Positions 9,501 through 18,032 of a DNA stretch of 64,000 nucleotides are shown one piece after another. Source of the stretch: Finegoldia magna_J (lineage in GTDB: Bacteria > Bacillota > Clostridia > Tissierellales > Peptoniphilaceae); contig NZ_NDYF01000017.1 in the NCBI RefSeq assembly GCF_002243175.1, positions 62,001 through 126,000 of the forward strand. The letters run 5' to 3'. Below the pieces are notes generated by a model. The model was not told the DNA's origin, searched no databases, and saw only the letters and a program-made list of their open reading frames with translations. How positions within the stretch are numbered: position 1 is the stretch's first letter; every line of letters starts with the position of its first letter. Both the position numbers and the translations under genes were made by a program.

Positions 9501-12059
9501 ACAAGGATTTAAATCTCTGTTTAAAACGAAAAATTTTTGATTTGACATAGGGTATCCATATGGAACACTAATATCAAATTTCTCATTTTTACCTATATCA
9601 TAATAGATAGACCAAATTGATGCTTCTGTAGCTCCACCCATGCTAACAAGCTTCACATTTTCAAAAATATTGTATACTCTACTTGGTAAATTTGTTGGAA
9701 TCCAATCTCCCGACAACATACATAGTCTTAAATATTCACTCTTTTTTATTTTTTCAGATGCCTCTAAATAATTAACTATCAGTTGCATTTGAGCTGGCAC
9801 AGAGTTCCAAATAGTTACTCTATGAAGCAACATTAAATCATAAATATACTTTGAATCATTTGTCTTCTCTGATTCTGGTAGTACTAATGTTCCCCCAATA
9901 TCAAAACACCCAAATATATCATATACCGATAAATCAAAGGATAATTTTGCTAATCCCAAAAACACGTCTGCTTCTTTTATCCTATATCTTTCATTGACAT
10001 CAATTATTGTATTCATAACTGCATCATGCGTTATTCTTACACCCTTAGGTTCACCAGTAGTCCCAGAAGTAAAGATTATATAAGCATCATCCATGTAATA
10101 TTTTTCTAAATTCAAATCTTTCATGCTATTAAATTCACTTAAAGAAATATTGTGTAAATTTATATTTTTAAATTCAGAATTACTCAGCTCTTCATCACAT
10201 GATAGAACCACTTTAACATCTGATTTTTTTAGAATCTTGTTTTTTCTATTAATTGGCTGGTCTACGTCTATTGGAACATATACAGCGCCGCTTAATACAA
10301 TAGCTAGTACAGATGCAATCTGCCACTCATTTTTTTCAATATTAACTGCTATTCTATCTCCAGATTTTATTTTATTGTTTTTTAAAGCTTCCATTATCGA
10401 ACTAACATACAAGCTTAATTTTCTATAAGAATAAGTATTTCCCTTGAAAATTAGAGCTGTTTTCTCTGGATTTTTATTTAGCATTTTTAAAAATCCATCT
10501 CCTAAAGTTCTTTTTGGAAATTTTCTTTGTGTTGAATTAATATCATGTCTAACTTGCAGAATATTTTCAGGTAATTCCACTGGATTTTTCAAATCTAGGA
10601 TTTTATACGGATTTTTACATAGTTCCTTAATTATATTTACAAAACCTGCAAACATTTCATCCATAACAACTTGATCAAACACAAATTTTCTAATATCCCA
10701 ATTTATCCTAGCTCCTGTCTTTTCTTCTGCTAACTGACAATCAATATAAACTTGAGGTGTTTGGCTGATTTTATAATTGACTTTTCGCTTTAACAATACG
10801 TCATTTTCATTTGACAGACCGACTGTGCTTGTAAAAACTAATGGCACTACAACACTCTCACCTTTTAATCTGCTAAGCATTCTTAGAACTTCAACTCCAG
10901 AAAATGAGTTATGCTCCATATCCATCCATAAATTCTTTTGCAGATTTATTATTCTATCTTTAAATGTTAATTTACTGTCTATATCTATTGCCGATACATT
11001 CACATCCGTAAAATCTCCCACTATTTCATTAATATCTTTTATATTTAAAGAACTCCTCTTAAATAAAGTGGTGTTTATGCAAAATTTATTTGTACCTGAC
11101 CAGTAATATACTATTTCTGACAATACTGACATAACCACAGCCGACACAGTTACACCGATATTTTTTGACAAATCACAGAGTTTACTCCACATGTCTTCAT
11201 TTAAAAAAATACTTTTTTGAATAAAAGAGCTATCTTCTATATCTACAGTCTTTAGTGTCGGTAAGAATGGTGAGTTTCCCATATTTTCTATCTTATTTTC
11301 CCAATATTTTTTATCTTCTTGGCTATTAGATCTTTTATTTTGTTTTCTCTCTTTTTCATATATAACGATATCTCTATAGCTACTAGAATTACACGCTTCT
11401 TTTTCGGGGTTATAATAAAAATCTTCTAAATCTTTCAATATGATATTCATGCTTATATAGTCAGCAACTATCATATCAACAGAAAAGTGAAGCAACGTTT
11501 TTTCATTTATTTTAGTTATTGCAATATCACACATTGGCCATTCACCAATTTTATACTGTTTGTTAGCTAATTTCTCCCTCAAATCTAATTCTTTTTCATC
11601 TATTGAAAAATTCTCTTCAATTTCAACAAATGGTACATCCTTTTGCACTTTTTGTTTACCATTCTTATATATGATTGCTCTAAGCATATCATGCTTTTTT
11701 ATGACTTTATTCCATGCTATCTCTATTTTGTCCTTATCTAAAAGCTCGTTATATTCAATTTCCATATACCCATGGCAACCCACACCACCCAATTCAAATG
11801 CTGTATTCCTTCCCAATAAATATGAACTCTGTATTTCTGTTAAATCAAATTCCTCATAACGATTTATTTCGTCTCTTTTAAAATACATGTTTTTTTCTTT
11901 ATCCAAATATTCTAAAAGCATTGATTTATTAATCTTAAGTTGTTTTTTTAATTCATCTGTTAAGCTTCCCTTTGGTGCTCTAAATTTTACGTTACTACCC
12001 TCTTTCCAAACAACTATATTTTTATTGTTTAAAATATCTAGTAATTCTGTTATACTCAT
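6540..12059 (-). CDS. Nonribosomal peptide synthetase, TubC-Cy-A(Cys)-MT-PCP-TE
   Basis: About 1840 residues. A short TubC-like docking domain (residues 1-60) is followed by a heterocyclization domain with the DxxxxDxxS motif DMIVADYIS (about residue 199). The adenylation domain has FTSGTTGEPKG (about 668) and pocket residues read as D-L-Y-N-x-S-x-I-W, the cysteine code. A methyltransferase is inserted in the A domain (ILEVGAGVGGTT, about 1179). A10 (PKTSNGKINKEA), a carrier domain (GGDSLL, about 1449) and a terminal thioesterase (about 1540-1840) follow. This matches PchF-type enzymes that make an N- or C-methylated thiazoline/thiazolidine and release it. The thioesterase elbow reads GHCVGG, cysteine replacing the usual serine. 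ATG 12059 is preferred: AAAGG lies 8 bases before it, but abuts the ATG at 12068. Confidence 0.93.
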   Translation of the reverse strand: MSITELLDILNNKNIVVWKEGSNVKFRAPKGSLTDELKKQLKINKSMLLEYLDKEKNMYFKRDEINRYEEFDLTEIQSSYLLGRNTAFELGGVGCHGYMEIEYNELLDKDKIEIAWNKVIKKHDMLRAIIYKNGKQKVQKDVPFVEIEENFSIDEKELDLREKLANKQYKIGEWPMCDIAITKINEKTLLHFSVDMIVADYISMNIILKDLEDFYYNPEKEACNSSSYRDIVIYEKERKQNKRSNSQEDKKYWENKIENMGNSPFLPTLKTVDIEDSSFIQKSIFLNEDMWSKLCDLSKNIGVTVSAVVMSVLSEIVYYWSGTNKFCINTTLFKRSSLNIKDINEIVGDFTDVNVSAIDIDSKLTFKDRIINLQKNLWMDMEHNSFSGVEVLRMLSRLKGESVVVPLVFTSTVGLSNENDVLLKRKVNYKISQTPQVYIDCQLAEEKTGARINWDIRKFVFDQVVMDEMFAGFVNIIKELCKNPYKILDLKNPVELPENILQVRHDINSTQRKFPKRTLGDGFLKMLNKNPEKTALIFKGNTYSYRKLSLYVSSIMEALKNNKIKSGDRIAVNIEKNEWQIASVLAIVLSGAVYVPIDVDQPINRKNKILKKSDVKVVLSCDEELSNSEFKNINLHNISLSEFNSMKDLNLEKYYMDDAYIIFTSGTTGEPKGVRITHDAVMNTIIDVNERYRIKEADVFLGLAKLSFDLSVYDIFGCFDIGGTLVLPESEKTNDSKYIYDLMLLHRVTIWNSVPAQMQLIVNYLEASEKIKKSEYLRLCMLSGDWIPTNLPSRVYNIFENVKLVSMGGATEASIWSIYYDIGKNEKFDISVPYGYPMSNQKFFVLNRDLNPCPDYVKGGLYIGGKGISKGYIGDEKLNKEQFIRTRDGEIIYKTGDTGYYLKNGLIIFTGRESGDGQIKIHGYRIELSEIEDAIASYNKVDSAQVVYTKGKSLDGKINAVVTPKIKSYISNDFYLGCDEIEFLKELESSVLENMNLNLLIKWGDCADKVSLKSILGTFQHFGIFTDQKSKYNIQEIKKIINVPEKLDKLLKRWLNVLVKEKILQLDEEQYQYLGEENGETLEQLWNDFYKVENEFNYSKDFLAYLKRSNDSLPELITGIEDPLNLLFPKGDLKPALASYHDNKINRINNGFIANEIHYLYNEKMKNSNKPFRILEVGAGVGGTTIDVITKLKDSKVEYYFTDVSEFFFNNAKNIFHEYDWIKYKIFDINEDFYKQGLDAFSFDLILCANVLHNSRNIDFVIKNLKNLLVDSGTLIILEETKMSYMLLTSMEFKDGLIGFEDERKESEQTFFSKKQWEDIIDRNDGNITYAFPSSQLLEVSGQNVFVTRFKNEYYNIDKTELFEHLNDSLPNYMIPSDIKILQSLPKTSNGKINKEAISSLFKVEDDDISIDKSQMTEIEKKIEHIWCKELNKSFIGLDENFYSVGGDSLLIAQIISEILEKVEEAKDWDWSSLLTEMMQTPTIREISKKIQNRFDKIDKKIDKSLSVLKKSNLDNDKKTAKVLFHAGTGTLSAYTELLDYIIKDSNDVEDVLGFSFGDEAEYVSMKTEDTFKNLGEKYGEVLCKLGYSKYILIGHCVGGLIAIETANYITNKNMNVSDVTLLSTTIPREQKRTVFHCLSRNKYDIALKTSLENELLLERTFSRLINADIFKAGHTVSDERLDDCIKYMVKNLDGDLKIQSFERLVGEYEDIGLEFKRLSSIPISERLNNLYNSINRDKVNLLDNEIKMLNTLFNIFSQNFGCVSTYKPPKYSGNVRVFSCEETEKSFYGEFFGEDKETWEKYLAGNIVYSSISGQHFDCLIGENLKQNSTKILKFINE

Positions 12060-12079
12060 TAGATCCATCCTTTCTTTTA

Positions 12080-14020
12080 CTAAATTGAATAAACTTCTAT
12101 ATCTTCAAGAATTTCATCAATCTTATCCGATATTCTTTCTATTGTTAGATTTGTAAATATTAAGTTCATTGAAATTTGGTTTTCTAATTTAAAAACTCTT
12201 TTAATTTCATTGATAATACCCATAGCTTTTAAGCTATCACCTCCAATTTTAAAATAATTATCATAAATAGATATTTCTCTTATATCTAGATGCTTTTTCC
12301 ATATATCAATCATTTTGTTTTGTGTTACTGTTAGATTTGTTGTGTAAACTCTCGACTTTTCACCTAAAGGTACATCCATGCTTTGAAGCTTATTATAATT
12401 AAAACTGCACTTTTTATACTCTCTATATTGTAAATAATTATTTGAATTTTCATTTGTTGCAATCCAATCATCATATTTAGTTAGTCTTAAAAGTTGTTCT
12501 TCTAAAGAATTTAACATGTCATCTAACATTTTTTCAGGGAAAATTTTATCTACACTGTCCCAACATAAAATCAAATCTCCATCTTTTATATAAGATTGGA
12601 AATCTAACCATACTCCTGGAGTTTGTGAAACCATATATGTAATTTTGCCCAAAGCTTTCTTTGACATTTCAGTCTCTAGTGGATAGTCTATGTTGCACGC
12701 AAAAATTACAGGTGCTACATTAATGCTTGTACCCTGTGATTTTGATATATCTCTTTGAACTTGAACTCCACTATAAGATGAATGATTAGCATTGTCTATA
12801 AAGGTTTTGCTTATTCTATTCAAAGTTTCTAGAAAAGAAGTATCATTTTTTCTTTCATGCTCTACTAATAAGATATTTGTAAAGTCTGCTACCATAGCTT
12901 TTAAGTTTTCGTTTGAAAGATCTCTATTAAATAATGGTAAGTTTATAAAAAACTTATCTTGGTTAGTCCATCTTTCTAGAATTAAAGCATATGCAGTTAA
13001 TAAAACCATTGATGGAGTAGATTTATAGCTTGCTGCAAGCTCTTTTATTTTGCTCCATTTATCTTTTTCAATAACTCGTTTTCTTCTAGTGAATCTCGTT
13101 TCTTTAATTTGTTCAGGAGCTTTCTTTAATGGTAAATTAGGTCTTTCTATCTCAAATGAGTCTATTTTTTCTTTCCAAAACTCTTGGTCTTTTTTATATG
13201 TTTCGGGGTCTACTTCAAGATTATTTATATAGTCTTTAAATGTATAATCATTCAGATTATCTAATTCTTTTCCTAAATAAATTTCCCCTAATTCTTTCAA
13301 AAGAATACTCATACTCATGACATCGGCAACAAGTAAATCTAAATCAAAGAAAATTTTATTTCTATTTTGTGATAGATTTGCAAGTTTTAATCCTGAGACT
13401 TCTCCCATTTCTACTCTAAGTTTTCTATGCGATAAATTTTCTCGTATTTCATCTAGTCTAATTTTGGTTTCTTCTTCATCTAAATTAGACAAGTCAAAAA
13501 CTTCAATTTCTTCGCTAAAAGGTTTATCTAATATTTCTTGTTTTCCGTCTTCTGTGAATCTTGCTCTGAGCATTGGATGTCTATATTGAAGTTTATTCCA
13601 TGCATCATTCAATCTTTTACAATCTATTTCGTCTCCGTCTATTTCAATATATGCATGACAACCCACTCCACCTAGAGTTTGATAATCACTTCTGCCTATA
13701 AAATAAGAATATTGAACATCTGTAAGATTGAATGAATCTTTACCATCATTTGATTTCTTATTATCTTTTGAATGTTTCTTAATAATTTTTGAATTAGCTA
13801 CTAGGTCAAACCATGAATTAAGTGTAGGCTTCTCAATGAGCTTTGCGAAGGATATTCTAAGTCCTTCTTTTTTAAGAATTCCTGAAAGTTGCATTACTTG
13901 CATGGAACTTAAGCCTTTTTCTATTAAATTGTCATTTTCTTTTATGTCTGATTTCTTCAAGGTATCTTTTAACCATTTTTCAATTATTAGTTTAATTTCT
14001 TTTCTCGCATCAAATTCCAT
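12080..14020 (-). CDS. NRPS initiation protein, ArCP-Cy-PCP without adenylation domain
   Basis: 646 residues. The N-terminal aryl carrier domain has the phosphopantetheine serine in EKGLSSMQVM (about residue 38). The middle is a heterocyclization domain with DLLVADVMS (about residue 227). A C-terminal carrier domain has the serine in KIGGDSLKAM (about residue 591). Unlike HMWP2 or PchE it contains no adenylation domain, so cysteine must be loaded onto the second carrier in trans, most simply by the A domain of the downstream synthetase. The aryl group would come from the AMP ligase encoded just upstream. The expected product is an aryl-thiazoline thioester passed to the next Cy domain. Confidence 0.9.
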   Translation of the reverse strand: MEFDARKEIKLIIEKWLKDTLKKSDIKENDNLIEKGLSSMQVMQLSGILKKEGLRISFAKLIEKPTLNSWFDLVANSKIIKKHSKDNKKSNDGKDSFNLTDVQYSYFIGRSDYQTLGGVGCHAYIEIDGDEIDCKRLNDAWNKLQYRHPMLRARFTEDGKQEILDKPFSEEIEVFDLSNLDEEETKIRLDEIRENLSHRKLRVEMGEVSGLKLANLSQNRNKIFFDLDLLVADVMSMSILLKELGEIYLGKELDNLNDYTFKDYINNLEVDPETYKKDQEFWKEKIDSFEIERPNLPLKKAPEQIKETRFTRRKRVIEKDKWSKIKELAASYKSTPSMVLLTAYALILERWTNQDKFFINLPLFNRDLSNENLKAMVADFTNILLVEHERKNDTSFLETLNRISKTFIDNANHSSYSGVQVQRDISKSQGTSINVAPVIFACNIDYPLETEMSKKALGKITYMVSQTPGVWLDFQSYIKDGDLILCWDSVDKIFPEKMLDDMLNSLEEQLLRLTKYDDWIATNENSNNYLQYREYKKCSFNYNKLQSMDVPLGEKSRVYTTNLTVTQNKMIDIWKKHLDIREISIYDNYFKIGGDSLKAMGIINEIKRVFKLENQISMNLIFTNLTIERISDKIDEILEDIEVYSI

Positions 14021-14032
14021 GTTCTGCTCCTT

Positions 14033-15619
14033 TCACTCTATTCTTTTTAATTTATTTCTATCAATTTTCCCCAAAGCAGTTAGCGGCCATGAATCTATAT
14101 ATTTTATAGAATCTGGTAATTTAAATTCCGCTACATTCTTATTTGCTAGAAATGTCCTGATATCTTCTAATGAGAGTTCGTCCTTCTCATCTTTTAATAT
14201 GAATACTCCTATTTTTTCTCCCAAAAGTTCATCAGGTACTCCTACAACTTGAACATCTCCTATATTCTCATTAGATAGTAAAATATCTTCAATTTCAGAA
14301 GGTGTAATTTTTTCTCCAGCCCTATTTATTGTTTCTGAAATTCTTCCCACTACCTGATAGTTTTCATCTTTTAGTTTTCTTGCCTTATCTCCAGTTTTAA
14401 AATATAAATCTTTGTCTATACATTTTTTATTTACTTCTGGAAGCTTATAATAGCCATAAATTGTGTACGAACCTCTGACTATAAGTTCTCCGTACTCTTC
14501 ATCTTTGACCTCTTCTCCATCTTCATCAACTATTAACAATTCATCAAACTCACTTATAGGCTTACCTTGAGTTGTAAATATAGTTTTACTATCATCATCT
14601 AAAGAAGTTGTCATAATCAGGCCTTCAGCTATTCCAAAAATTTGTTGTAGTTTGCAACCAAATTCTTTTTCTATCTTTTCAGCAAGTTTTTCTTCTAAAA
14701 CTGATCCTCCAACTTGAAGAACCTTTAATGAAGATATGTCGTAATCATCTTCCTTTATAAAATCTATACATATATTTGCCATAGCAGGAACTAAGCCCGT
14801 TATCGTAACCTCCTCTTCCTCAATTAAAGGCAAGATTTCATCTGGACTTGTTACTGGGCATAAAACAACTTTGCCGCCTATAAAAAATGTTCCTAATATC
14901 CCTGGGCAACATAAAGGAAAGTTGTGAGCAATAGGAAGAGAAGCTAGATAAATACTGTCTTGATCCATTTTACATCTCTTTGCAGTTTCTTTTGCTACAT
15001 AGATATAATCACAGTGTCTCCTTGGTATCAATTTAGGTATACCAGTTGTGCCTCCTGATAAAAGTAATAATCCTATTTCTTTATAGTCAACATCTATATT
15101 TTGATATAGATAATCTTTATCATTAAAATTGTAAAAATTTTTATATCCTTGATTATCCCCAAGAATATAAACTCCAAAATCTATATTTAATTCTTCTCTT
15201 ACTTCTCTAATCATATCCACATATGAAAAACCAAGATATTTATCCTTAGATATATATGCTTTTGCTCCTGATTTTTCTAATATTCCCTTTATTTCATTTT
15301 TCCTGTGAGCAGGAAGGGATAATACAGGAATCACACCAATCTTAAACATGGCAAAAAGGATAATAACAAATTCGTGACAATTAGGAAGTTGAAGAACGAT
15401 TCTATCTCCCTTTTTAAATCCAGCTTTCAATAAACCATTGGCATAATGGCAAGCTTTTCTATTTAATTCTTGATATGAAAGTTCAACATCTCCATCTACT
15501 AAGGCAATTTTATCCCCATATTTTTTAGCACAATCTTCAATAAATTCTCCTAAGGTCATATGCGGCCATACTTGTTCATCATAAATTTTTTCTAATTTTT
15601 CTTTTAATTCAATGTTCAT
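14033..15619 (-). CDS. Aryl-AMP ligase, probably salicylate-specific (EntE/YbtE/PchD-like)
   Basis: About 528 residues of the stand-alone aryl-acid adenylation family. LLLSGGTTGIPKLIPR is the phosphate-binding loop and LPIAHNFPLCCPG forms the aryl pocket. In DhbE/EntE the pocket reads HN(Y/F)P..SSPG for 2,3-dihydroxybenzoate; enzymes that activate salicylate carry cysteine where DHB enzymes have the second serine (Ser240 in DhbE). This protein has cysteine there, so salicylate is predicted. The start is ATG 15619, after GGAGG; a frame-compatible ATG at 15637 precedes that site. It overlaps the phosphopantetheinyl transferase stop (TAATG). No salicylate synthase gene is seen in the window. Confidence 0.9.
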   Translation of the reverse strand: MNIELKEKLEKIYDEQVWPHMTLGEFIEDCAKKYGDKIALVDGDVELSYQELNRKACHYANGLLKAGFKKGDRIVLQLPNCHEFVIILFAMFKIGVIPVLSLPAHRKNEIKGILEKSGAKAYISKDKYLGFSYVDMIREVREELNIDFGVYILGDNQGYKNFYNFNDKDYLYQNIDVDYKEIGLLLLSGGTTGIPKLIPRRHCDYIYVAKETAKRCKMDQDSIYLASLPIAHNFPLCCPGILGTFFIGGKVVLCPVTSPDEILPLIEEEEVTITGLVPAMANICIDFIKEDDYDISSLKVLQVGGSVLEEKLAEKIEKEFGCKLQQIFGIAEGLIMTTSLDDDSKTIFTTQGKPISEFDELLIVDEDGEEVKDEEYGELIVRGSYTIYGYYKLPEVNKKCIDKDLYFKTGDKARKLKDENYQVVGRISETINRAGEKITPSEIEDILLSNENIGDVQVVGVPDELLGEKIGVFILKDEKDELSLEDIRTFLANKNVAEFKLPDSIKYIDSWPLTALGKIDRNKLKRIE

Positions 15620-16311
15620 TAATTTTCCTCCAAGCATATTGCCCCGACATATTTGCCATCATAATTTAATGGCTGTAATCTACTTATTATATTGTTTTTA
15701 TTATCGCTAATTTCTATAACTTTATTTCCATAAGAAATTATTTCAATTTCTTTCAAATTTCTTATAAGACCAATCCCATAATATTTAAGATAGGCTTCTT
15801 TTGCAGTCCAATATCTATAGAAACTAATTATGTTGTTATCTATATTTATGATTTCATACTTAGTAAAACAGTTTTCTAATATATCCTTAAACTCAAATTT
15901 ATAATTTATTTTTTCAACATCTACTCCTACTTCTCTTTTAAAAAAAGCTAACAGGACTAAGCCATCAGTATGTGAGATGTTAAACTTTAATCCTATAGTG
16001 TTTTCTAGGTAAGGCTTATTGTTTTTATCTCGTTTGACTATCAGATCATCAATTTCTTTTTCTAGTAAACATTTTAGGACTAAATTAAGTATTGCTCTTG
16101 ATACTAGATAATTAATTTTTGCTATTTCTGATTTATAATCCTTTGATTTTATTATCTCCTCTTTAGTTAAGTAAGGAAGTAATTTTTCTTCTAATAATTT
16201 ATCTGTATAAGCCTTAATTAGTATTAAATTATTACTAGCTAATTTATCTTTTAAATCTTCTAAAGTAAGAAAATCATTAATTTTTCTTATTTCATATTCT
16301 TCAATTTTCAT
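15619..16311 (-). CDS. 4'-phosphopantetheinyl transferase, Sfp type
   Basis: 230 residues. The Sfp-type motifs are present in order: FNISHTDGLVLLAF, VGVDVEKINYKFEF (magnesium-binding D-x-E) and FYRYWTAKEAYLKYYGIGL (W-x-x-K-E-A). The enzyme converts apo carrier domains to holo form using coenzyme A, and so should activate the aryl and peptidyl carriers of the two NRPS proteins. It overlaps the thioesterase gene upstream by 11 bases and the ligase gene downstream, so it is expressed in step with them. Confidence 0.93.
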   Translation of the reverse strand: MKIEEYEIRKINDFLTLEDLKDKLASNNLILIKAYTDKLLEEKLLPYLTKEEIIKSKDYKSEIAKINYLVSRAILNLVLKCLLEKEIDDLIVKRDKNNKPYLENTIGLKFNISHTDGLVLLAFFKREVGVDVEKINYKFEFKDILENCFTKYEIINIDNNIISFYRYWTAKEAYLKYYGIGLIRNLKEIEIISYGNKVIEISDNKNNIISRLQPLNYDGKYVGAICLEEN

Positions 16312-17053
16312 TTACTTTTATAAACTCTTTTATCTCTTTAATGACACTTTCAGGAGATGTATTGACAAACATATGCTTGCCATCGATATATCTATAAGTG
16401 AATTCTTTTGTGGTATAATATTGCCATTTTATAAGTTCATCTAAAGTCATTTCTTGATCTTTATCTCCCATAAGACCTAGTATAGGTGATTCTAATTTCT
16501 CAAATTTTGTGTCTTGATAGTCTTCATCTATTACAAAATCTGCCCTAAGTGTTGGCAAGAAAATAGAAATTAAATCCTTATTGTCTAAAATTTCTTTTGG
16601 TGTTCCTTCATATCTTCTTAAGCCTTCTATAAATCCGTCATCATCAAGATGATAAATTGGATGAGGTTCTTTATATAACGGTGCTCGTCCTCCTGATATT
16701 ATTATTCCTCTTGGATTTATGTAATCCGAATTTTTAATTCTTAATGCAAGTTCATAAACTATTTTTGTTCCCATACTGTGTCCAAATAAATAATAAGGTT
16801 TTCTAAAATCAAAATTTTCTTTCATATCTTCAAATAAATTATCCACTAAGATGTTAATGTCACTTATAGCCTTTTCAGAAAACCTGTTTTCTCTTCCTGG
16901 ATACTGGGCAACAAGTAATTTTATATCTTCAAACTCATCTTTCCATTTTCTAAAGGCAGACACTCCACCACCTGCAAACGGGAATATAAAAAGATTTGCT
17001 ATTATATTATTTTCATTAATTCCTTTATTTAGTATTTCAAAGTTTTTTGACAT
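16301..17053 (-). CDS. Type II thioesterase (NRPS editing)
   Basis: 250 residues. NLFIFPFAGGGVSAFRKW at the start, YLFGHSMGTKIVYELA (catalytic serine about residue 92) and a C-terminal DGKHMFV histidine motif are hallmarks of the GrsT/YbtT-like external thioesterases, which remove misprimed groups from carrier domains. It is the first gene of the biosynthetic operon, 27 bases downstream of the iron-box promoter. AGGTGAATTT precedes the ATG. Confidence 0.92.
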   Translation of the reverse strand: MSKNFEILNKGINENNIIANLFIFPFAGGGVSAFRKWKDEFEDIKLLVAQYPGRENRFSEKAISDINILVDNLFEDMKENFDFRKPYYLFGHSMGTKIVYELALRIKNSDYINPRGIIISGGRAPLYKEPHPIYHLDDDGFIEGLRRYEGTPKEILDNKDLISIFLPTLRADFVIDEDYQDTKFEKLESPILGLMGDKDQEMTLDELIKWQYYTTKEFTYRYIDGKHMFVNTSPESVIKEIKEFIKVNEN

Positions 17054-17079
17054 AAATTCACCTTTTTATTTATTTTCTG

Positions 17080-17131
17080 TTAGTATTGGCTAACTCAAAA
17101 TTATTATATACCATTTGATAGCTTTTATCAA
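17080..17131 (-). promoter_or_regulatory. Promoter with DtxR-like iron box for the NRPS operon
   Basis: On the minus strand TTGATA (17131-17126), a 17-base spacer and TATAAT (17108-17103) form a near-consensus vegetative promoter. Five bases after the -10 box comes TTGAGTTAGCCAATACTAA (17098-17080). It matches the Corynebacterium DtxR consensus TTAGGTTAGCCTAACCTAA at 14 of 19 positions, including the GTTAGCC core. The placement across the transcription start fits iron-dependent repression of the 17053-4642 operon by the adjacent DtxR-type protein. Confidence 0.8.
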
Positions 17132-17164
17132 TAGCTTTGAGATGTTTTTAAAAATATAATTTTT

Positions 17165-17211
17165 AAAAAAAATAGCATAGACATCTCATTATGCGAGTCA
17201 TCTATGCTATT
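17165..17211 (-). terminator. Rho-independent terminator of the DtxR-type gene
   Basis: AATAGCATAGA (17171-17181) pairs with TCTATGCTATT (17201-17211), an 11-bp perfect stem. On the minus strand it is followed by a run of T. It lies 3 bases after the repressor stop codon and separates the repressor from the NRPS operon, which has its own promoter. Confidence 0.85.
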
Positions 17212-17213
17212 TA

Positions 17214-17585
17214 CTATAAATTATAATCGAAATGTTTTTTTAATTTTTCAAAAGTTTCATCAGAAATAACATGCTCTATAAGACAAGCTTCGTCTTCAGC
17301 ATTTTTTGCATCTATTCCAAGTCTTATAAATACGTCCGTCAAATATTTATGCCTTGTATACATTTTTTCGCAAAATATTTTTGACTTCTCTGTTAAACGA
17401 ATTATTTTATCTTCACCATAAATAATCAGCCCTTTATTTTCAAGTTTTTTTAGCATTCTTGTAACAGTAGGTCTTTTATATTCTAAGTAATTAGCAAGAT
17501 CCATATTTCTTACTTCCTCTTTTTCCAAAGATAAAATATATATAGCTTCTAAATAATTTTCCTCTGCAAATTCCCTGTGTAGAAT
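17214..17585 (-). CDS. DtxR-family iron-dependent repressor, apparent ATT start
   Basis: 123 residues if read from 17585. The winged-helix part begins EENYLEAIYILSLEKEE and continues YKRPTVTRMLKKLENKGLI. The dimerization/metal part contains DEACLIEHVISDE, nearly identical to the DtxR stretch carrying the Cys102, Glu105 and His106 metal ligands; the SH3-like third domain is absent. The only ATG/GTG/TTG start is TTG 17528, which would delete the first DNA-binding-domain helix and has no ribosome binding site. An in-frame ATT at 17585 follows GGGAGGGG by a normal spacing of 6-8 bases, just after an in-frame stop. I therefore favour ATT initiation or an ATG-to-ATT change. It is the probable repressor of the NRPS promoter. 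Confidence 0.8.
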   Translation of the reverse strand: MLHREFAEENYLEAIYILSLEKEEVRNMDLANYLEYKRPTVTRMLKKLENKGLIIYGEDKIIRLTEKSKIFCEKMYTRHKYLTDVFIRLGIDAKNAEDEACLIEHVISDETFEKLKKHFDYNL

Positions 17586-17794
17586 AGATTACCCCTCCCT
17601 CAAAATAAAAATAATTAGATCCAAATTTAGTAAATACGAAATTCAAGAACTTAGAATATGATTTCCTTAATATTTACACTATTTCATTATACTTATAAAA
17701 ATCCTTATTTAAAAGTAATTTTTAGAATATTCCTCTAGATTTGTCATATATTGTTTATTAACTTCACTTATACTATTAGTATATGAGCAAGCAC

Positions 17795-17887
17795 AGTAAG
17801 TGCATATGCACTTACTAAAAATGGAATAAGAATACTACGATTATATCGCTTATTTTTTCCATTTTACTTGTTGGGGAATATCCCCAA
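17795..17887. other. Candidate origin of transfer: two palindromes upstream of mobC
   Basis: AGTAAGTGCATATGCACTTACT (17795-17816) is a perfect 22-bp palindrome. TTGGGG-AATAT-CCCCAA (17871-17887) is a second inverted repeat. No convincing ORF lies between the repressor gene and mobC. Paired inverted repeats directly upstream of a MobC/relaxase gene pair are the usual setting of oriT. The nic site cannot be assigned by eye. Confidence 0.45.
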
Positions 17888-17948
17888 ACCCCTAAATTTA
17901 TAATAATTAAATTCAACAACAAACGCTCATAATAGTCCCAACGTAAAC

Positions 17949-17977
17949 TTGAATATTATCTCAAAAAGTGATAAAAT
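17949..17977 (+). promoter_or_regulatory. Promoter upstream of mobC-relaxase
   Basis: TTGAAT (17949-17954), a 17-base spacer and TAAAAT (17972-17977) on the plus strand. A transcript from here would meet a strong terminator hairpin before mobC. Confidence 0.5.
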
Positions 17978-18032
17978 ATAAGATAATTAGAAGCAAAACT
18001 CAGGAGTTTTCTTAAAGAATATATAATAAATT

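Noticed and set aside
10123..11859. Several plus-strand frames of about 75-110 residues
   Set aside because: They are shadows of the NRPS gene on the opposite strand, hydrophobic because of reversed AT-rich codons.
17080..17098. GTTAGC core of the iron box resembling the GTTAGC of the RiPP-regulon box
   Set aside because: Flanks, length and position relative to the -10 differ: the iron box lies after the -10, the RiPP box at -35.
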